This document shows, one piece after another, positions 1-5,562 of a stretch of DNA of 8,982 nt. The DNA is from SM23-32 sp964434535 (lineage in GTDB: Bacteria > Planctomycetota > Brocadiia > SM23-32): contig CAYSWA010000059.1 in the NCBI GenBank assembly GCA_964434535.1, positions 1 through 8,982 of the forward strand. The letters are read 5' to 3'. Position 1 is the first letter of the stretch. Each line of letters opens with the position of its first letter. The translations under genes and the position numbers were made by a program. Under the pieces are notes generated by a model. It was not told the origin of the DNA. It worked only from the letters and a program-made list of their open reading frames with translations, and ran no database searches.

Positions 1-269
1 ACGGCTCGGCCAGGCACCCCTCGGCCGTGACCAGGACCGTCTACCCCGACGCCGGTGAGGTGACCGTCGCCTACAATGACGACGGGACCGTGAACACCGG
101 GACCGATCAGCGGGGCTGGACGGTGACCTACACCTATGATGACGCGCGGCGGGTGACCGCCGAGAGCGTCTCCGGCTCCGGCCTGGTCGGCACCTCCAGC
201 GTCACGTATGCCTGCGACGCGCTCGGGCGGCCGTTCCCTCGCCTTGATTCCCCCCGACGGATGGCGTAG
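1..269 (+). pseudogene. RHS/YD-repeat protein, C-terminal-truncated fragment
   Basis: The frame is open from the window's left edge (codons in phase with position 3) to a TAG at 267-269. It encodes typical RHS/YD repeats: segments such as YPDAGEVTVAYNDDG and TYTYDDARRV, then YACDALGR, where the usual tyrosine of the YD motif is a cysteine. RHS proteins are large secreted or surface proteins whose repeats form a shell around a variable C-terminal toxin or effector. Here the resemblance stops just after DALGRP (about position 233), and about a dozen unrelated codons lead to the stop. No RHS core-end motif or toxin domain follows. I read this as the broken end of an RHS gene whose remaining 3' part has been lost by deletion or rearrangement. 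The 5' part lies outside the window, so its integrity is unknown. Confidence 0.75.
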
Positions 270-272
270 CCT
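244..272 (+). promoter_or_regulatory. Possible sigma70-type promoter for the dehydrogenase gene
   Basis: TTGATT at 244-249 is followed after 17 bases by TAGCCT at 267-272. The -35 matches the consensus at four of six positions and the -10 at three of six. A start near 279 would leave a leader of about 37 bases before the ATG at 316, similar to other leaders in this window. The -10 overlaps the TAG that ends the broken RHS frame. The call is weak and rests on position and spacing. Confidence 0.35.
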
Positions 273-315
273 GCGTGGTCTACATGCAGCGCCACCACGG
301 GGAGCGGAGGAGACC

Positions 316-1362
316 ATGAAACGGATCGTGCTGACCAGGCCCCGGACGCTCGAGATCGACGAGGCCCCCGACCCCGATCCCGGACCCGGCGAGGCGCTGG
401 TCAGGATGCAGAAGGTCGGCGTCTGCGGCTCCGACATCCACCTGTTCCGCGACTTCCGCATCGGCGACACTGTGATCGACCGGCCTTTCGTGATCGGCCA
501 CGAGTGCATGGGCACGATCACGGCGGTGGGGCCGGGCGTGGACGAGGGCCTGGTGGGGCGGCGGGTGGCGATCGAGCCCGCCATCTCGTGCGGGGAGTGC
601 GAGGCCTGCCGCGCCGGGCTGACCAACGCCTGCCCGAGCGTGCAGTTCCTCGGCACGCCGCCCGTGCAGGGCGCCTTCAAGGAGTTCCTCGCCCACCCGG
701 TCGAGCTGCTCGAACCGCTGCCGGAGTGCGTGGGCGACGAGGCGGCGGTGGTGCTGGAGCCGATGGCGATCGCCCTGCACGCGGTCAACCTGGTGAAGGT
801 CCGGCCCGGCCAGCGGGTGGCGATCCTCGGCACGGGCGTGGTGGGCACGTGCGTGCTGGCGCTGCTCGGCCTCTACCGGGGGCTGCACGTGGTCTGCGCC
901 GACCTGATGGAGGACCGGCTCGAAAGGGCGCGCCGGATGGGCGCGGCGAGCGTGAACGCCACGGGCATGGACGACGAAGAGGCGGCCGAGGCGACCGCCG
1001 AAGCGATCGGCGGGCTCGGTGCGCACGTCGTCTTCGAGTGCGCGGGCGCGGCCCAGACCTGCCGCAACATGTGCGAGGTGGCGGCGCCGGGTGGGCACGT
1101 GGCGGTGGTCGGCATCACCGACGACGACCGGTTGGAGATGCGCCACTCGGCGGCGCGGCGCAAGGGGCTGACGCTGCGGCTGGTGCGCCGCAGCCTGGGA
1201 ACGCTGCGCCCGTGCGTCGAGCTGGCCGCGCGCGGCGCGATCCGGCCCGAGGAGCTGGTGACCCACACCTTCGCCGCCGGCGAGGTCGAGCGCGCCTTCG
1301 ACGTGGTGGACCGCCACGCCGAGGGCGTGCTGAAAGCCCTGATCGACATGCGCCAGTGGTGA
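316..1362 (+). CDS. Zinc-dependent medium-chain alcohol/polyol dehydrogenase
   Basis: This 348-residue protein has the family's normal length. It belongs to the medium-chain dehydrogenase superfamily (sorbitol dehydrogenase/threonine dehydrogenase branch), which oxidises a secondary alcohol with NAD(P)+ in the cytoplasm. The catalytic-zinc motif GVCGSDIH carries C37, and GHE carries H62 and E63. Structural-zinc cysteines are C92, C95, C98 and C106. E149 in LEPMAIALH is the further conserved acidic residue. The Rossmann fold has GTGVVG (172-177) and D196 at the end of the second strand, which favours NAD over NADP. The start at 316 was chosen because GGAGCGGAGGAG lies just upstream; the frame stays open further upstream, but those codons show no resemblance to the family. 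The oxidoreductase remnant starting 20 bases downstream with its own ribosome binding site points to a former catabolic operon, perhaps for sugars or polyols. The substrate cannot be read from the sequence. Confidence 0.92.
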   Translation: MKRIVLTRPRTLEIDEAPDPDPGPGEALVRMQKVGVCGSDIHLFRDFRIGDTVIDRPFVIGHECMGTITAVGPGVDEGLVGRRVAIEPAISCGECEACRAGLTNACPSVQFLGTPPVQGAFKEFLAHPVELLEPLPECVGDEAAVVLEPMAIALHAVNLVKVRPGQRVAILGTGVVGTCVLALLGLYRGLHVVCADLMEDRLERARRMGAASVNATGMDDEEAAEATAEAIGGLGAHVVFECAGAAQTCRNMCEVAAPGGHVAVVGITDDDRLEMRHSAARRKGLTLRLVRRSLGTLRPCVELAARGAIRPEELVTHTFAAGEVERAFDVVDRHAEGVLKALIDMRQW

Positions 1363-1382
1363 GAGCGGCAAGGGAGGGCGCG

Positions 1383-1496
1383 ATGCAGCCGGTGAAGCGG
1401 ACAGAGACGCTGCCCGTGACGCACGAGGCCGAGGTGCTGGTGGCCGGGCGGTGCGTCGGAGCAGGTGCAGCTTTCCGCCCGCGTTCTCTGGTATAA
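1383..1496 (+). pseudogene. N-terminal remnant of an FAD-dependent oxidoreductase
   Basis: A 37-residue frame begins at ATG 1383 behind a good ribosome binding site (GGGAGG, about 6 bases upstream). Its sequence (MQPVKRTETLPVTHEAEVLV, then AGRCVGAGAA) is the typical beginning of FAD-dependent oxidoreductases: a short lead, the first beta strand, then the dinucleotide-binding glycine motif. The expected GxGxxG is damaged (AGRCVGAG instead of AGGGxxG). The similarity ends around position 1474, followed by FRPRSLV and a TAA at 1494-1496. A full member of this family would be several hundred residues. The fragment is therefore a broken gene, once coupled to the dehydrogenase upstream; the rest has been deleted up to the promoter of the next gene. 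Translation of a short peptide remains possible, but it would have no FAD fold. Confidence 0.7.
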
Positions 1497-1497
1497 T
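1489..1497 (+). promoter_or_regulatory. Extended -10 promoter for cvpA
   Basis: TGGTATAAT at 1489-1497 is a perfect extended -10 element (TGnTATAAT). No convincing -35 lies 16-18 bases upstream (the sequence there is around AGCTTT), as is typical of extended -10 promoters. Transcription would start near 1504, giving a leader of about 35 bases to the cvpA ATG at 1539. The TAA ending the oxidoreductase remnant lies inside the TATAAT. Confidence 0.7.
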
Positions 1498-1538
1498 GGG
1501 TCCTGGCGGAGATCGCTCCCTGGTCGGCGGAGGCCCCC

Positions 1539-2423
1539 ATGGTTGACCTCATCGTGCTGCTGATCCTGGCCGTCTACTGCGTGCGGGGCTACCGGCGGGG
1601 GATGGTCCTGAACCTGGCGGCGCTGGGCGCCCTGGCGGTGGCGGTGGTCGTCAGCGGCCCGCTGGGGCCGGTTGTTGGCGCGATCCTGCGCTCGAACTGG
1701 TCGCCGGCCGCTTCGAACCTGGTCGGGCGTACCATCGCCGGCGTGGCGATCTACATCCCGCTGCTCGTGCTGGCCCACGTGGTAGACAGGGTGCTGGGGC
1801 GCAGCGCCGACGGGGAGCTGCGCAGCTGGAACCGCGGCTGGGGCCTGGCCTGCGGGATCGTCACCGGGCTGGTCGTCGCGTTGGTGCTGCTGTTCCTGGT
1901 GGACCTGGCCGTCAAGGTGCTGCCCCCCGGGGAGAGCCGGCTGGTGGAGATCGGACGCCGCTCCATCCTGCGCAAGCGCGTATCGGCGCTCAACCCCGCC
2001 GACCGGTTCCTGGTCACCGATACACTGCGTCTGGTGCGCAGGGCGCGCGAGGATCCGGCGGTGCGCGAGCGAGCGCGCGCTCATCCGCAGCTTCGCAAGA
2101 TCATCGAGCACCCCCGCCTGCGCCCGCTGGTGGAGGACGAGGAGCTGGTCGAGGCGCTGAGGGCCTATCGGGTGGAGGCCGTGCTGGCCAACGAAAAGGT
2201 GCGCGAGGCGCTCGCCGACGATGAGCTGCGCGACCTGCTGGCGGCGCCGGAGACGCTCGCGGCGATCAGGCAGGTCCTCGGCGAGAAGAACGCAGCGAGT
2301 TCCGCAGCAGAAGGTGGGCAGGCCGGCACAACGCCCCCCGCGCAGGAGTCGGGCCCGGTCGTTCCGGCCGAGACGCCCACATCGCGGGCGACGGGCGCGC
2401 CAGCCCCGCAAGTCAGCCGGTAG
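1539..2423 (+). CDS. cvpA: CvpA-family inner-membrane protein with helical-repeat tail
   Basis: This 294-residue protein belongs to the CvpA (colicin V production) family. The opening MVDLIVLLILAVYCVRGYRRGM, with its early aspartate and the RGYRRG loop, is characteristic. Four membrane segments are visible at about residues 2-17, 24-50, 66-84 and 103-128. CvpA proteins are small inner-membrane proteins linked to colicin V export and envelope homeostasis; their mechanism is not established. The usual family length is about 160-180 residues. Here a cytoplasm-type charged tail adds about 160 residues: a helical part with seven 9-residue units (182-244), then an Ala/Pro/Gly/Ser/Thr-rich end (251-294) that is probably disordered. 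The ATG at 1539 follows GGCGGAGG, and transcription probably comes from the extended -10 at 1489. The gene converges with trpS, leaving 14 bases between the stop codons. Confidence 0.85.
   Translation: MVDLIVLLILAVYCVRGYRRGMVLNLAALGALAVAVVVSGPLGPVVGAILRSNWSPAASNLVGRTIAGVAIYIPLLVLAHVVDRVLGRSADGELRSWNRGWGLACGIVTGLVVALVLLFLVDLAVKVLPPGESRLVEIGRRSILRKRVSALNPADRFLVTDTLRLVRRAREDPAVRERARAHPQLRKIIEHPRLRPLVEDEELVEALRAYRVEAVLANEKVREALADDELRDLLAAPETLAAIRQVLGEKNAASSAAEGGQAGTTPPAQESGPVVPAETPTSRATGAPAPQVSR
2082..2270 (+). repeat. Seven tandem 9-residue repeats in the CvpA tail
   Basis: Residues 182-244 of the CvpA-family protein divide without gaps into seven 9-residue units: HPQLRKIIE, HPRLRPLVE, DEELVEALR, AYRVEAVLA, NEKVREALA, DDELRDLLA and APETLAAIR. 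The pattern is a polar or helix-capping pair, a leucine or valine at position 4, and two hydrophobics at positions 7-8. A related segment, DPAVRERAR, precedes them one residue out of register. The repeat is seen at the protein level; the DNA units are diverged. Confidence 0.7.
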
Positions 2424-2429
2424 CGGCTG
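2414..2429. terminator. Short hairpin between convergent cvpA and trpS
   Basis: CAGCCG (2414-2419) and CGGCTG (2424-2429) form a 6-bp perfect stem around a GTAG loop that contains the cvpA stop codon. It lies between the two convergent genes, where a bidirectional terminator would be expected. Neither strand has a T-run after the stem, so classical intrinsic termination is doubtful. Confidence 0.3.
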
Positions 2430-2437
2430 CTGCGGCT

Positions 2438-3433
2438 TCAGCGGATGCCGACTTTGCGGCGGACCTCTTCCATGGTGCGCCGGGCCACCTCGCGGGCGGT
2501 CTCGGCGCCCTTGTCCATCAGGCGGCGGACGCCCTCCGGATCGGCGGCCATCTCCTGCGTCTTGCGCCGGATCGGCGCCAGTTCGGCGCTCATGTGCTCG
2601 GCGACGCACTTCTTGCAGTCGATGCAGCCGATGCCGGCGGCGCGGCACCCTTCGGCGGCCCAGGCCACGTCTTCGGGGGGCGAGAACGCCTGGTGCATGG
2701 TGTGGATATTGCAGATCTCCGGCGTGCCGGGGTCCTGGCGCCGCACCCGCGCCGGGTCGGTGGCGGCGGTCTTGAGCTGGGCCCAGATCTCCTCGGGCGT
2801 GTCGAGCAGCGAGACGTAGTTGTCCAGGCTCTTGCTCATCTTGTCCTTGCCCTGGAGGCCCATCAGGCGGGGCACGTCGCTGAACAGGGGGCGGGGCTCG
2901 GGGAAGGTCTCGCCGAAGCGGCTGTTGAAGGCGCGGGTCACCTCGCGGGCGAACTCCAGGTGCTGCGTCTGGTCTTCGCCGACGGGCACGGTGTCCGCCT
3001 TGTAGAGCAGGATGTCGGCCGCCATCAGCACGGGGTAGGTGAACAGGCCGGCGTTGACCTGGCCTTTCAGCTTATCGCCCTTGTCCTTGAACTGGGTCAT
3101 GCGGCCCAGCGCGCCCATGGAGGCGCAGTTCATCAGGATCCAGCAGAGCTCGGCGACCTCGGGCACGTGGCTCTGCACGAACAGGCAGCAGCGCTCGGGA
3201 TCGAGGCCGGCGGCGACATTCACGACGAAGGTGTCGAAGACACGCCGCGGCATCTGCTCGGCCTCGTAGGGCACCGTCATGGCGTGGAAGTCCACGACGC
3301 AGAAGGTGCAGTCGTAGTCGTCCAGCATGCCGGCCCAGTGGCGAATGGCGCCGACGTAGTTGCCGATGTGGACCACGCCGCTGGGCTGGATGCCGCTGAA
3401 GACGGTGCCTTTGGGAGCGTGCTGCTGTGCCAT
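2438..3433 (-). CDS. trpS: Tryptophanyl-tRNA synthetase with Fe-S-type cysteine motif
   Basis: This 331-residue class I aminoacyl-tRNA synthetase has the normal bacterial TrpRS length. It activates tryptophan with ATP and charges tRNA-Trp in the cytoplasm. The ATP-binding motif is QPSGVVHIGNYVGA (HIGN at 22-25), the second signature is KDKMSKSLDN (KMSKS at 198-202), and GEDQ (152-155) is the conserved element before the Rossmann-fold end. C241, C263, C270 and C273 are spaced C-x21-C-x6-C-x2-C. This is almost the arrangement that holds a [4Fe-4S] cluster in Thermotoga maritima TrpRS (recalled as C-x22-C-x6-C-x2-C). A further C276 is present. The ATG at 3433 follows CCGGAGCACATCC; the frame stays open upstream, but those codons are antisense-like and overlap the small gene. 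It is probably co-transcribed with the 87-residue gene upstream (59-base gap, no promoter seen between them). Confidence 0.97.
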   Translation of the reverse strand: MAQQHAPKGTVFSGIQPSGVVHIGNYVGAIRHWAGMLDDYDCTFCVVDFHAMTVPYEAEQMPRRVFDTFVVNVAAGLDPERCCLFVQSHVPEVAELCWILMNCASMGALGRMTQFKDKGDKLKGQVNAGLFTYPVLMAADILLYKADTVPVGEDQTQHLEFAREVTRAFNSRFGETFPEPRPLFSDVPRLMGLQGKDKMSKSLDNYVSLLDTPEEIWAQLKTAATDPARVRRQDPGTPEICNIHTMHQAFSPPEDVAWAAEGCRAAGIGCIDCKKCVAEHMSAELAPIRRKTQEMAADPEGVRRLMDKGAETAREVARRTMEEVRRKVGIR

Positions 3434-3492
3434 GGATGTGCTCCGGAGGCGCTTGTGCGGGAGAGGGGACGGGGGGGCGGGGTCTCGGGCCT

Positions 3493-3756
3493 CTACGTCG
3501 TCTCGTCGGCCAGCTGCGCCGTGATGTCGCGCAGCTCGCGGGCGCTGACCTCGCGGAGGGGCTTGCCGCGGCCTTCGAGCAGGTCGTTGAACTTCAGGGC
3601 CGTCTCGAGCATCCGCTCGTGGGTCTCGCGCGAGCCGCCGAAGAGGCGGAAGTTCGGCCCGCGGGTGATGCGCTTGTGCTCGGAGTCGCCGTCCAGGCCC
3701 ACGCCGAGCAGTCCCCGGATGTTGAGCGGTCTCTCCTCCGGCGGAGTGCGCGCCAT
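3493..3756 (-). CDS. Small conserved hypothetical protein (87 aa)
   Basis: This 87-residue soluble protein has no signal peptide or membrane segment. The first half holds the notable motif NIRGLLGVGLDGDSEHKRITRG, followed by FRLFGGSRETHERM. The second half is probably two helices with charged residues (ETALKFNDLLEGRGKPL, SARELRDITAQLAD). I believe similar short proteins with the GLLGVGLD…ITRG…GGS…THE pattern occur in planctomycetes, but I cannot confirm this or assign a function. The ATG at 3756 follows an AGGAG about 8 bases upstream; the frame extends further upstream but only through unrelated codons overlapping the GNAT gene. A strong promoter (TTGACA, 18 bases, TAGGAT) lies immediately upstream, and trpS follows after 59 bases. 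It therefore probably leads a two-gene operon with trpS and is expected to be well expressed. Confidence 0.8.
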   Translation of the reverse strand: MARTPPEERPLNIRGLLGVGLDGDSEHKRITRGPNFRLFGGSRETHERMLETALKFNDLLEGRGKPLREVSARELRDITAQLADETT

Positions 3757-3794
3757 GCTGGCTCCTGCGGAAGGCTCTTCGTAACCCGATACGC

Positions 3795-3824
3795 ATCCTA
3801 ACGTTGCCCCGGCCGGCATGTCAA
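3795..3824 (-). promoter_or_regulatory. Sigma70-type promoter for the 87-aa gene and trpS
   Basis: On the minus strand, a perfect TTGACA (3824-3819) is followed after 18 bases by TAGGAT (3800-3795), a four-of-six -10. Transcription would begin near 3788, about 32 bases before the ATG at 3756. The -35 sits in the loop of a GC-rich hairpin that follows the GNAT stop codon. Confidence 0.65.
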
Positions 3825-3833
3825 ACGGCCGGG
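3808..3833 (-). terminator. GC hairpin directly after the GNAT gene
   Basis: CCCGGCCG (3808-3815) and CGGCCGGG (3826-3833) form a perfect 8-bp GC-only stem with a 10-base loop, starting at the base after the GNAT stop codon (3836-3834). It could end or stabilise the GNAT transcript. No U-run follows on the minus strand (GCAACGTT), so intrinsic termination would be inefficient. The loop contains the TTGACA -35 of the next gene. Confidence 0.4.
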
Positions 3834-4310
3834 CTACAGCTCGCGCAGGAAGTAGACCTGGCGGCCCACTTCCTTGAAGCCGAAGGCGGGGTAGAGCTTG
3901 CGCCCCTTGTAGTTCTGCTCCAGCGTCTCGACCCGCGCGTAGTGCATGCCGCATTCGCGGAAGTGCTCCAGCGCCCGGCGCATCAGCGCCTTGCCGACGC
4001 CCCGGCCCTGGTAGTCGCGGGCGACGGCCATGTTCGCCACGTGGCCCATGCTGTGCTCGCGGTAGATGCGCGTGCAGACGTAGCCGACTGCCCTGTCGTC
4101 CAGCTCGGCCACGAAGGCGTGCTCGGGATGGCGTCTCAGGTCATAGTCGATGCCGTCGCGCTTACGCTCCTGCCAGGTGGTGCTGGCGATCAGCCCGAAC
4201 TTCTCCTCCATGTGCGAATCGAGGCAGAAGCCCTCGAAGCTCTCCTCGGTGATGCGCATGATCGCCGCCCGGTCGCGGCGGCGGTACTTCCTCACGGTCG
4301 GTTCGCTCAT
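3834..4310 (-). CDS. GNAT-family N-acetyltransferase
   Basis: This 158-residue protein has the single-domain GNAT fold and the usual family length. It transfers an acetyl group from acetyl-CoA to an amine in the cytoplasm. The acetyl-CoA pyrophosphate-binding motif is DYQGRGVGKALMRRAL, with the Q/R-x-x-G-x-G/A core QGRGVG at 101-106, preceded by the beta-4 strand HVANMAV. The C-terminal YPAFGFKEVGR (140-150) is the GFxxxG-type element seen in RimI-like and similar enzymes, and Y140 is a candidate general acid. The early segment MSEPTVRKYRRRDRAAIMRI is a standard GNAT beta-1/alpha-1 start. The substrate cannot be predicted, because the motif is shared by protein N-terminal, antibiotic and small-amine acetylases. 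It is a single-gene unit: its own promoter lies upstream, with a hairpin and another promoter downstream. Confidence 0.9.
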   Translation of the reverse strand: MSEPTVRKYRRRDRAAIMRITEESFEGFCLDSHMEEKFGLIASTTWQERKRDGIDYDLRRHPEHAFVAELDDRAVGYVCTRIYREHSMGHVANMAVARDYQGRGVGKALMRRALEHFRECGMHYARVETLEQNYKGRKLYPAFGFKEVGRQVYFLREL

Positions 4311-4343
4311 CGGCTTCCGGTCCCCTCCAGGCGGCGCTGGCAG

Positions 4344-4372
4344 AGAGTAGCGCAGCCGGCCGGTGAGGTCAA
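4344..4372 (-). promoter_or_regulatory. Candidate promoter for the GNAT gene
   Basis: On the minus strand, TTGACC (4372-4367, five of six) is followed after 17 bases by TACTCT (4349-4344, three of six). The start would be near 4337, about 27 bases before the ATG at 4310. It lies in the 110-base gap after the cyclophilin-like gene. The -35 is good and the -10 weak. Confidence 0.5.
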
Positions 4373-4420
4373 AGGAACCCGTCCGAGCGGTGAGAGGGGA
4401 CTCAGAGGGAAGCGCCGTGC

Positions 4421-4801
4421 TTATTCGGCCGGCCGGATGACGACGCCCTCGCCGGCCGAGTGCGCCTTGAGGCGGTCCGGCTGCTCCACGCTGCCGATCA
4501 GGTTGACCGGCGAGGCGGGCACGATCTCGTCCTCGGACTCGCTCATCGGAGTCTTGCCGTAGAAGATGCAGAAGCAGTTGCCGTCCGGCCAATAGCCCAG
4601 GTCGCCCTTGCTCACGGAGGAAACGGCGTTCTCGGGCGGCGCCTCGACGGGGATCGCGCAGTAGATCTCGTCCCCCCACTGGCGAGCGACGGTCTCGATG
4701 GGCAAGGCGGCCAGGATCTGCTGCACCGTCTCGGGGGAGTGCTCCGCGCTCAGCTCGGCGGCGAACTGCTCGTCGCCGACCTGGATGGTGATCTGGGTCA
4801 C
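4421..4801 (-). CDS. Cyclophilin-like fold protein (TM1367/COG2164 type)
   Basis: This 126-residue protein begins MTQITIQVGDEQFAAEL. The diagnostic segment is GDLGYWPDGNCFCIFYGKTPMSESEDEIVPASPVNLIGSVE (positions 66-106 of the protein), matching the small archaeal/bacterial cyclophilin-like family known from Thermotoga TM1367. These proteins have a cyclophilin-type beta barrel, but the peptidyl-prolyl isomerase active-site residues are generally not conserved; their cellular role is unknown. There is no signal peptide, so it should be cytoplasmic. Translation starts at a GTG (4801-4799), with GAGAGG about 9 bases upstream; there is no nearby ATG. The gene follows the corrinoid protein by 41 bases without a visible promoter, so the two are probably one transcript. 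Whether it assists methyl transfer is only suggested by that linkage. Confidence 0.85.
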   Translation of the reverse strand: MTQITIQVGDEQFAAELSAEHSPETVQQILAALPIETVARQWGDEIYCAIPVEAPPENAVSSVSKGDLGYWPDGNCFCIFYGKTPMSESEDEIVPASPVNLIGSVEQPDRLKAHSAGEGVVIRPAE

Positions 4802-4842
4802 GGCTGTCTGCCTCTCGGGCGGCCTTCACCGGCGCAGCGGGG

Positions 4843-5469
4843 TCAGGCCATCAACGAGCGGGCCAATTCGACGGCGGAAGCCGCGTCGGGCGCGTAGCCG
4901 TCCGCGCCGATCTCGTCCGCGTAGTCCTGCGTGATCGGCGCGCCGCCGATCATGACCCTCGCGTCGAGGCCGGCCTCCTTGAGCGCCTCGATCACGTTGC
5001 CCATCTGCGTCATGGTGGTGGTCAGCAGGGCGGAGAGGCCGACGACCTGGGCCCCGTTCTCGCGGGCCAGTTCCACGAAGCGCTCGGGCGCCACGTCGAT
5101 GCCGGCGTCGACGACGCGGAACCCGCCGCCCTTGAGCATCATGCCGACCAGGTTCTTGCCGATGTCGTGCAGGTCGCCCTTGACGGTGCCGATCACGACG
5201 GTGCCGGCCGGCTTCGCCCCGCTCTCGGCCAGCAGAGGCTCCAGTATCTCCATCGCCGCGTTCATGGCGCGGGCCGCGATGAGCACCTCGGGCACGTAGA
5301 ACTCGTTGTTCTTGAACTTCCGCCCGACCACGTCCATCCCGGCCACCAGGCCCTCGTTCAGGATGGCCTCGGGGTCCGTGCCTTCGTCCACCGCTTCCTG
5401 CACCAGGTCCACGACCGTGTCGCGATCGCCACGGATCAGGGCCTCGGCTACCGCTGCAAGGTTGGCCAT
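4843..5469 (-). CDS. Methyltransferase cognate corrinoid (B12-binding) protein
   Basis: This 208-residue protein has the size and layout of the methylamine/methanol/betaine corrinoid proteins (MtmC/MtbC/MttC-like). Residues 1-84 form the helical cap domain, with the signature EGLVAGMDVVGRKF and the segment YVPEVLIAARAM. Residues 88-208 form the Rossmann-like cobalamin domain. The base-off/His-on motif D-x-H-x-x-G is DLHDIG (99-104), so H101 is the lower cobalt ligand. SAL (146-148) and GGAP (175-178) complete the binding loop. Such proteins carry a methyl group on cobalt between a substrate-specific methyltransferase and a second, UroD-type methyltransferase. The ATG at 5469 has AGGAGG 6 bases upstream. 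A TTGACA promoter lies upstream and the cyclophilin-like gene downstream. A UroD-like gene is encoded 1.0 kb upstream on the same strand. No substrate-specific methyltransferase or reductive activase is in view. Confidence 0.95.
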   Translation of the reverse strand: MANLAAVAEALIRGDRDTVVDLVQEAVDEGTDPEAILNEGLVAGMDVVGRKFKNNEFYVPEVLIAARAMNAAMEILEPLLAESGAKPAGTVVIGTVKGDLHDIGKNLVGMMLKGGGFRVVDAGIDVAPERFVELARENGAQVVGLSALLTTTMTQMGNVIEALKEAGLDARVMIGGAPITQDYADEIGADGYAPDAASAVELARSLMA

Positions 5470-5532
5470 GCCGGCCTCCTGCTCAGATGAGTCCGGGTTC
5501 AGAAAGGGTCGCTCGTATCTGCCTGGGGGCGC

Positions 5533-5562
5533 AGTTTAGCGGCGGGCGCGAGAGGCTGTCAA
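5533..5562 (-). promoter_or_regulatory. Promoter for the corrinoid protein gene
   Basis: On the minus strand, a perfect TTGACA (5562-5557) is followed after 18 bases by TAAACT (5538-5533, four of six). Transcription would start near 5526, with a leader of about 57 bases that is too short for a cobalamin riboswitch. The -35 contains the TGA stop of the TPR gene (5561-5559). Confidence 0.6.

Noticed and set aside
280..1371. A 363-codon minus-strand frame opposite the dehydrogenase
   Set aside because: Its composition (His, Arg, Ala, Gln) is that of an antisense shadow of the dehydrogenase, and it shows no motif.
873..2648. A 591-codon open frame on the minus strand, opposite the dehydrogenase and cvpA
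   Set aside because: It is Arg/His/Gln-rich with no family pattern and runs antisense to two well-supported genes. It is a product of high GC content.
2594..3784. A 396-codon plus-strand frame opposite trpS and the 87-aa gene
   Set aside because: It is rich in Gly, His, Val and Ala without motifs and is the mirror of trpS coding constraint.
4426..4436. GC palindrome CGGCCGGCCG near the end of the cyclophilin-like gene
   Set aside because: It lies inside coding sequence, and such palindromes are expected by chance at this GC content.
5470..5526. Cobalamin riboswitch before the corrinoid gene
   Set aside because: The leader is only about 57 bases and lacks a B12-box-like sequence; these riboswitches need about 200 bases.
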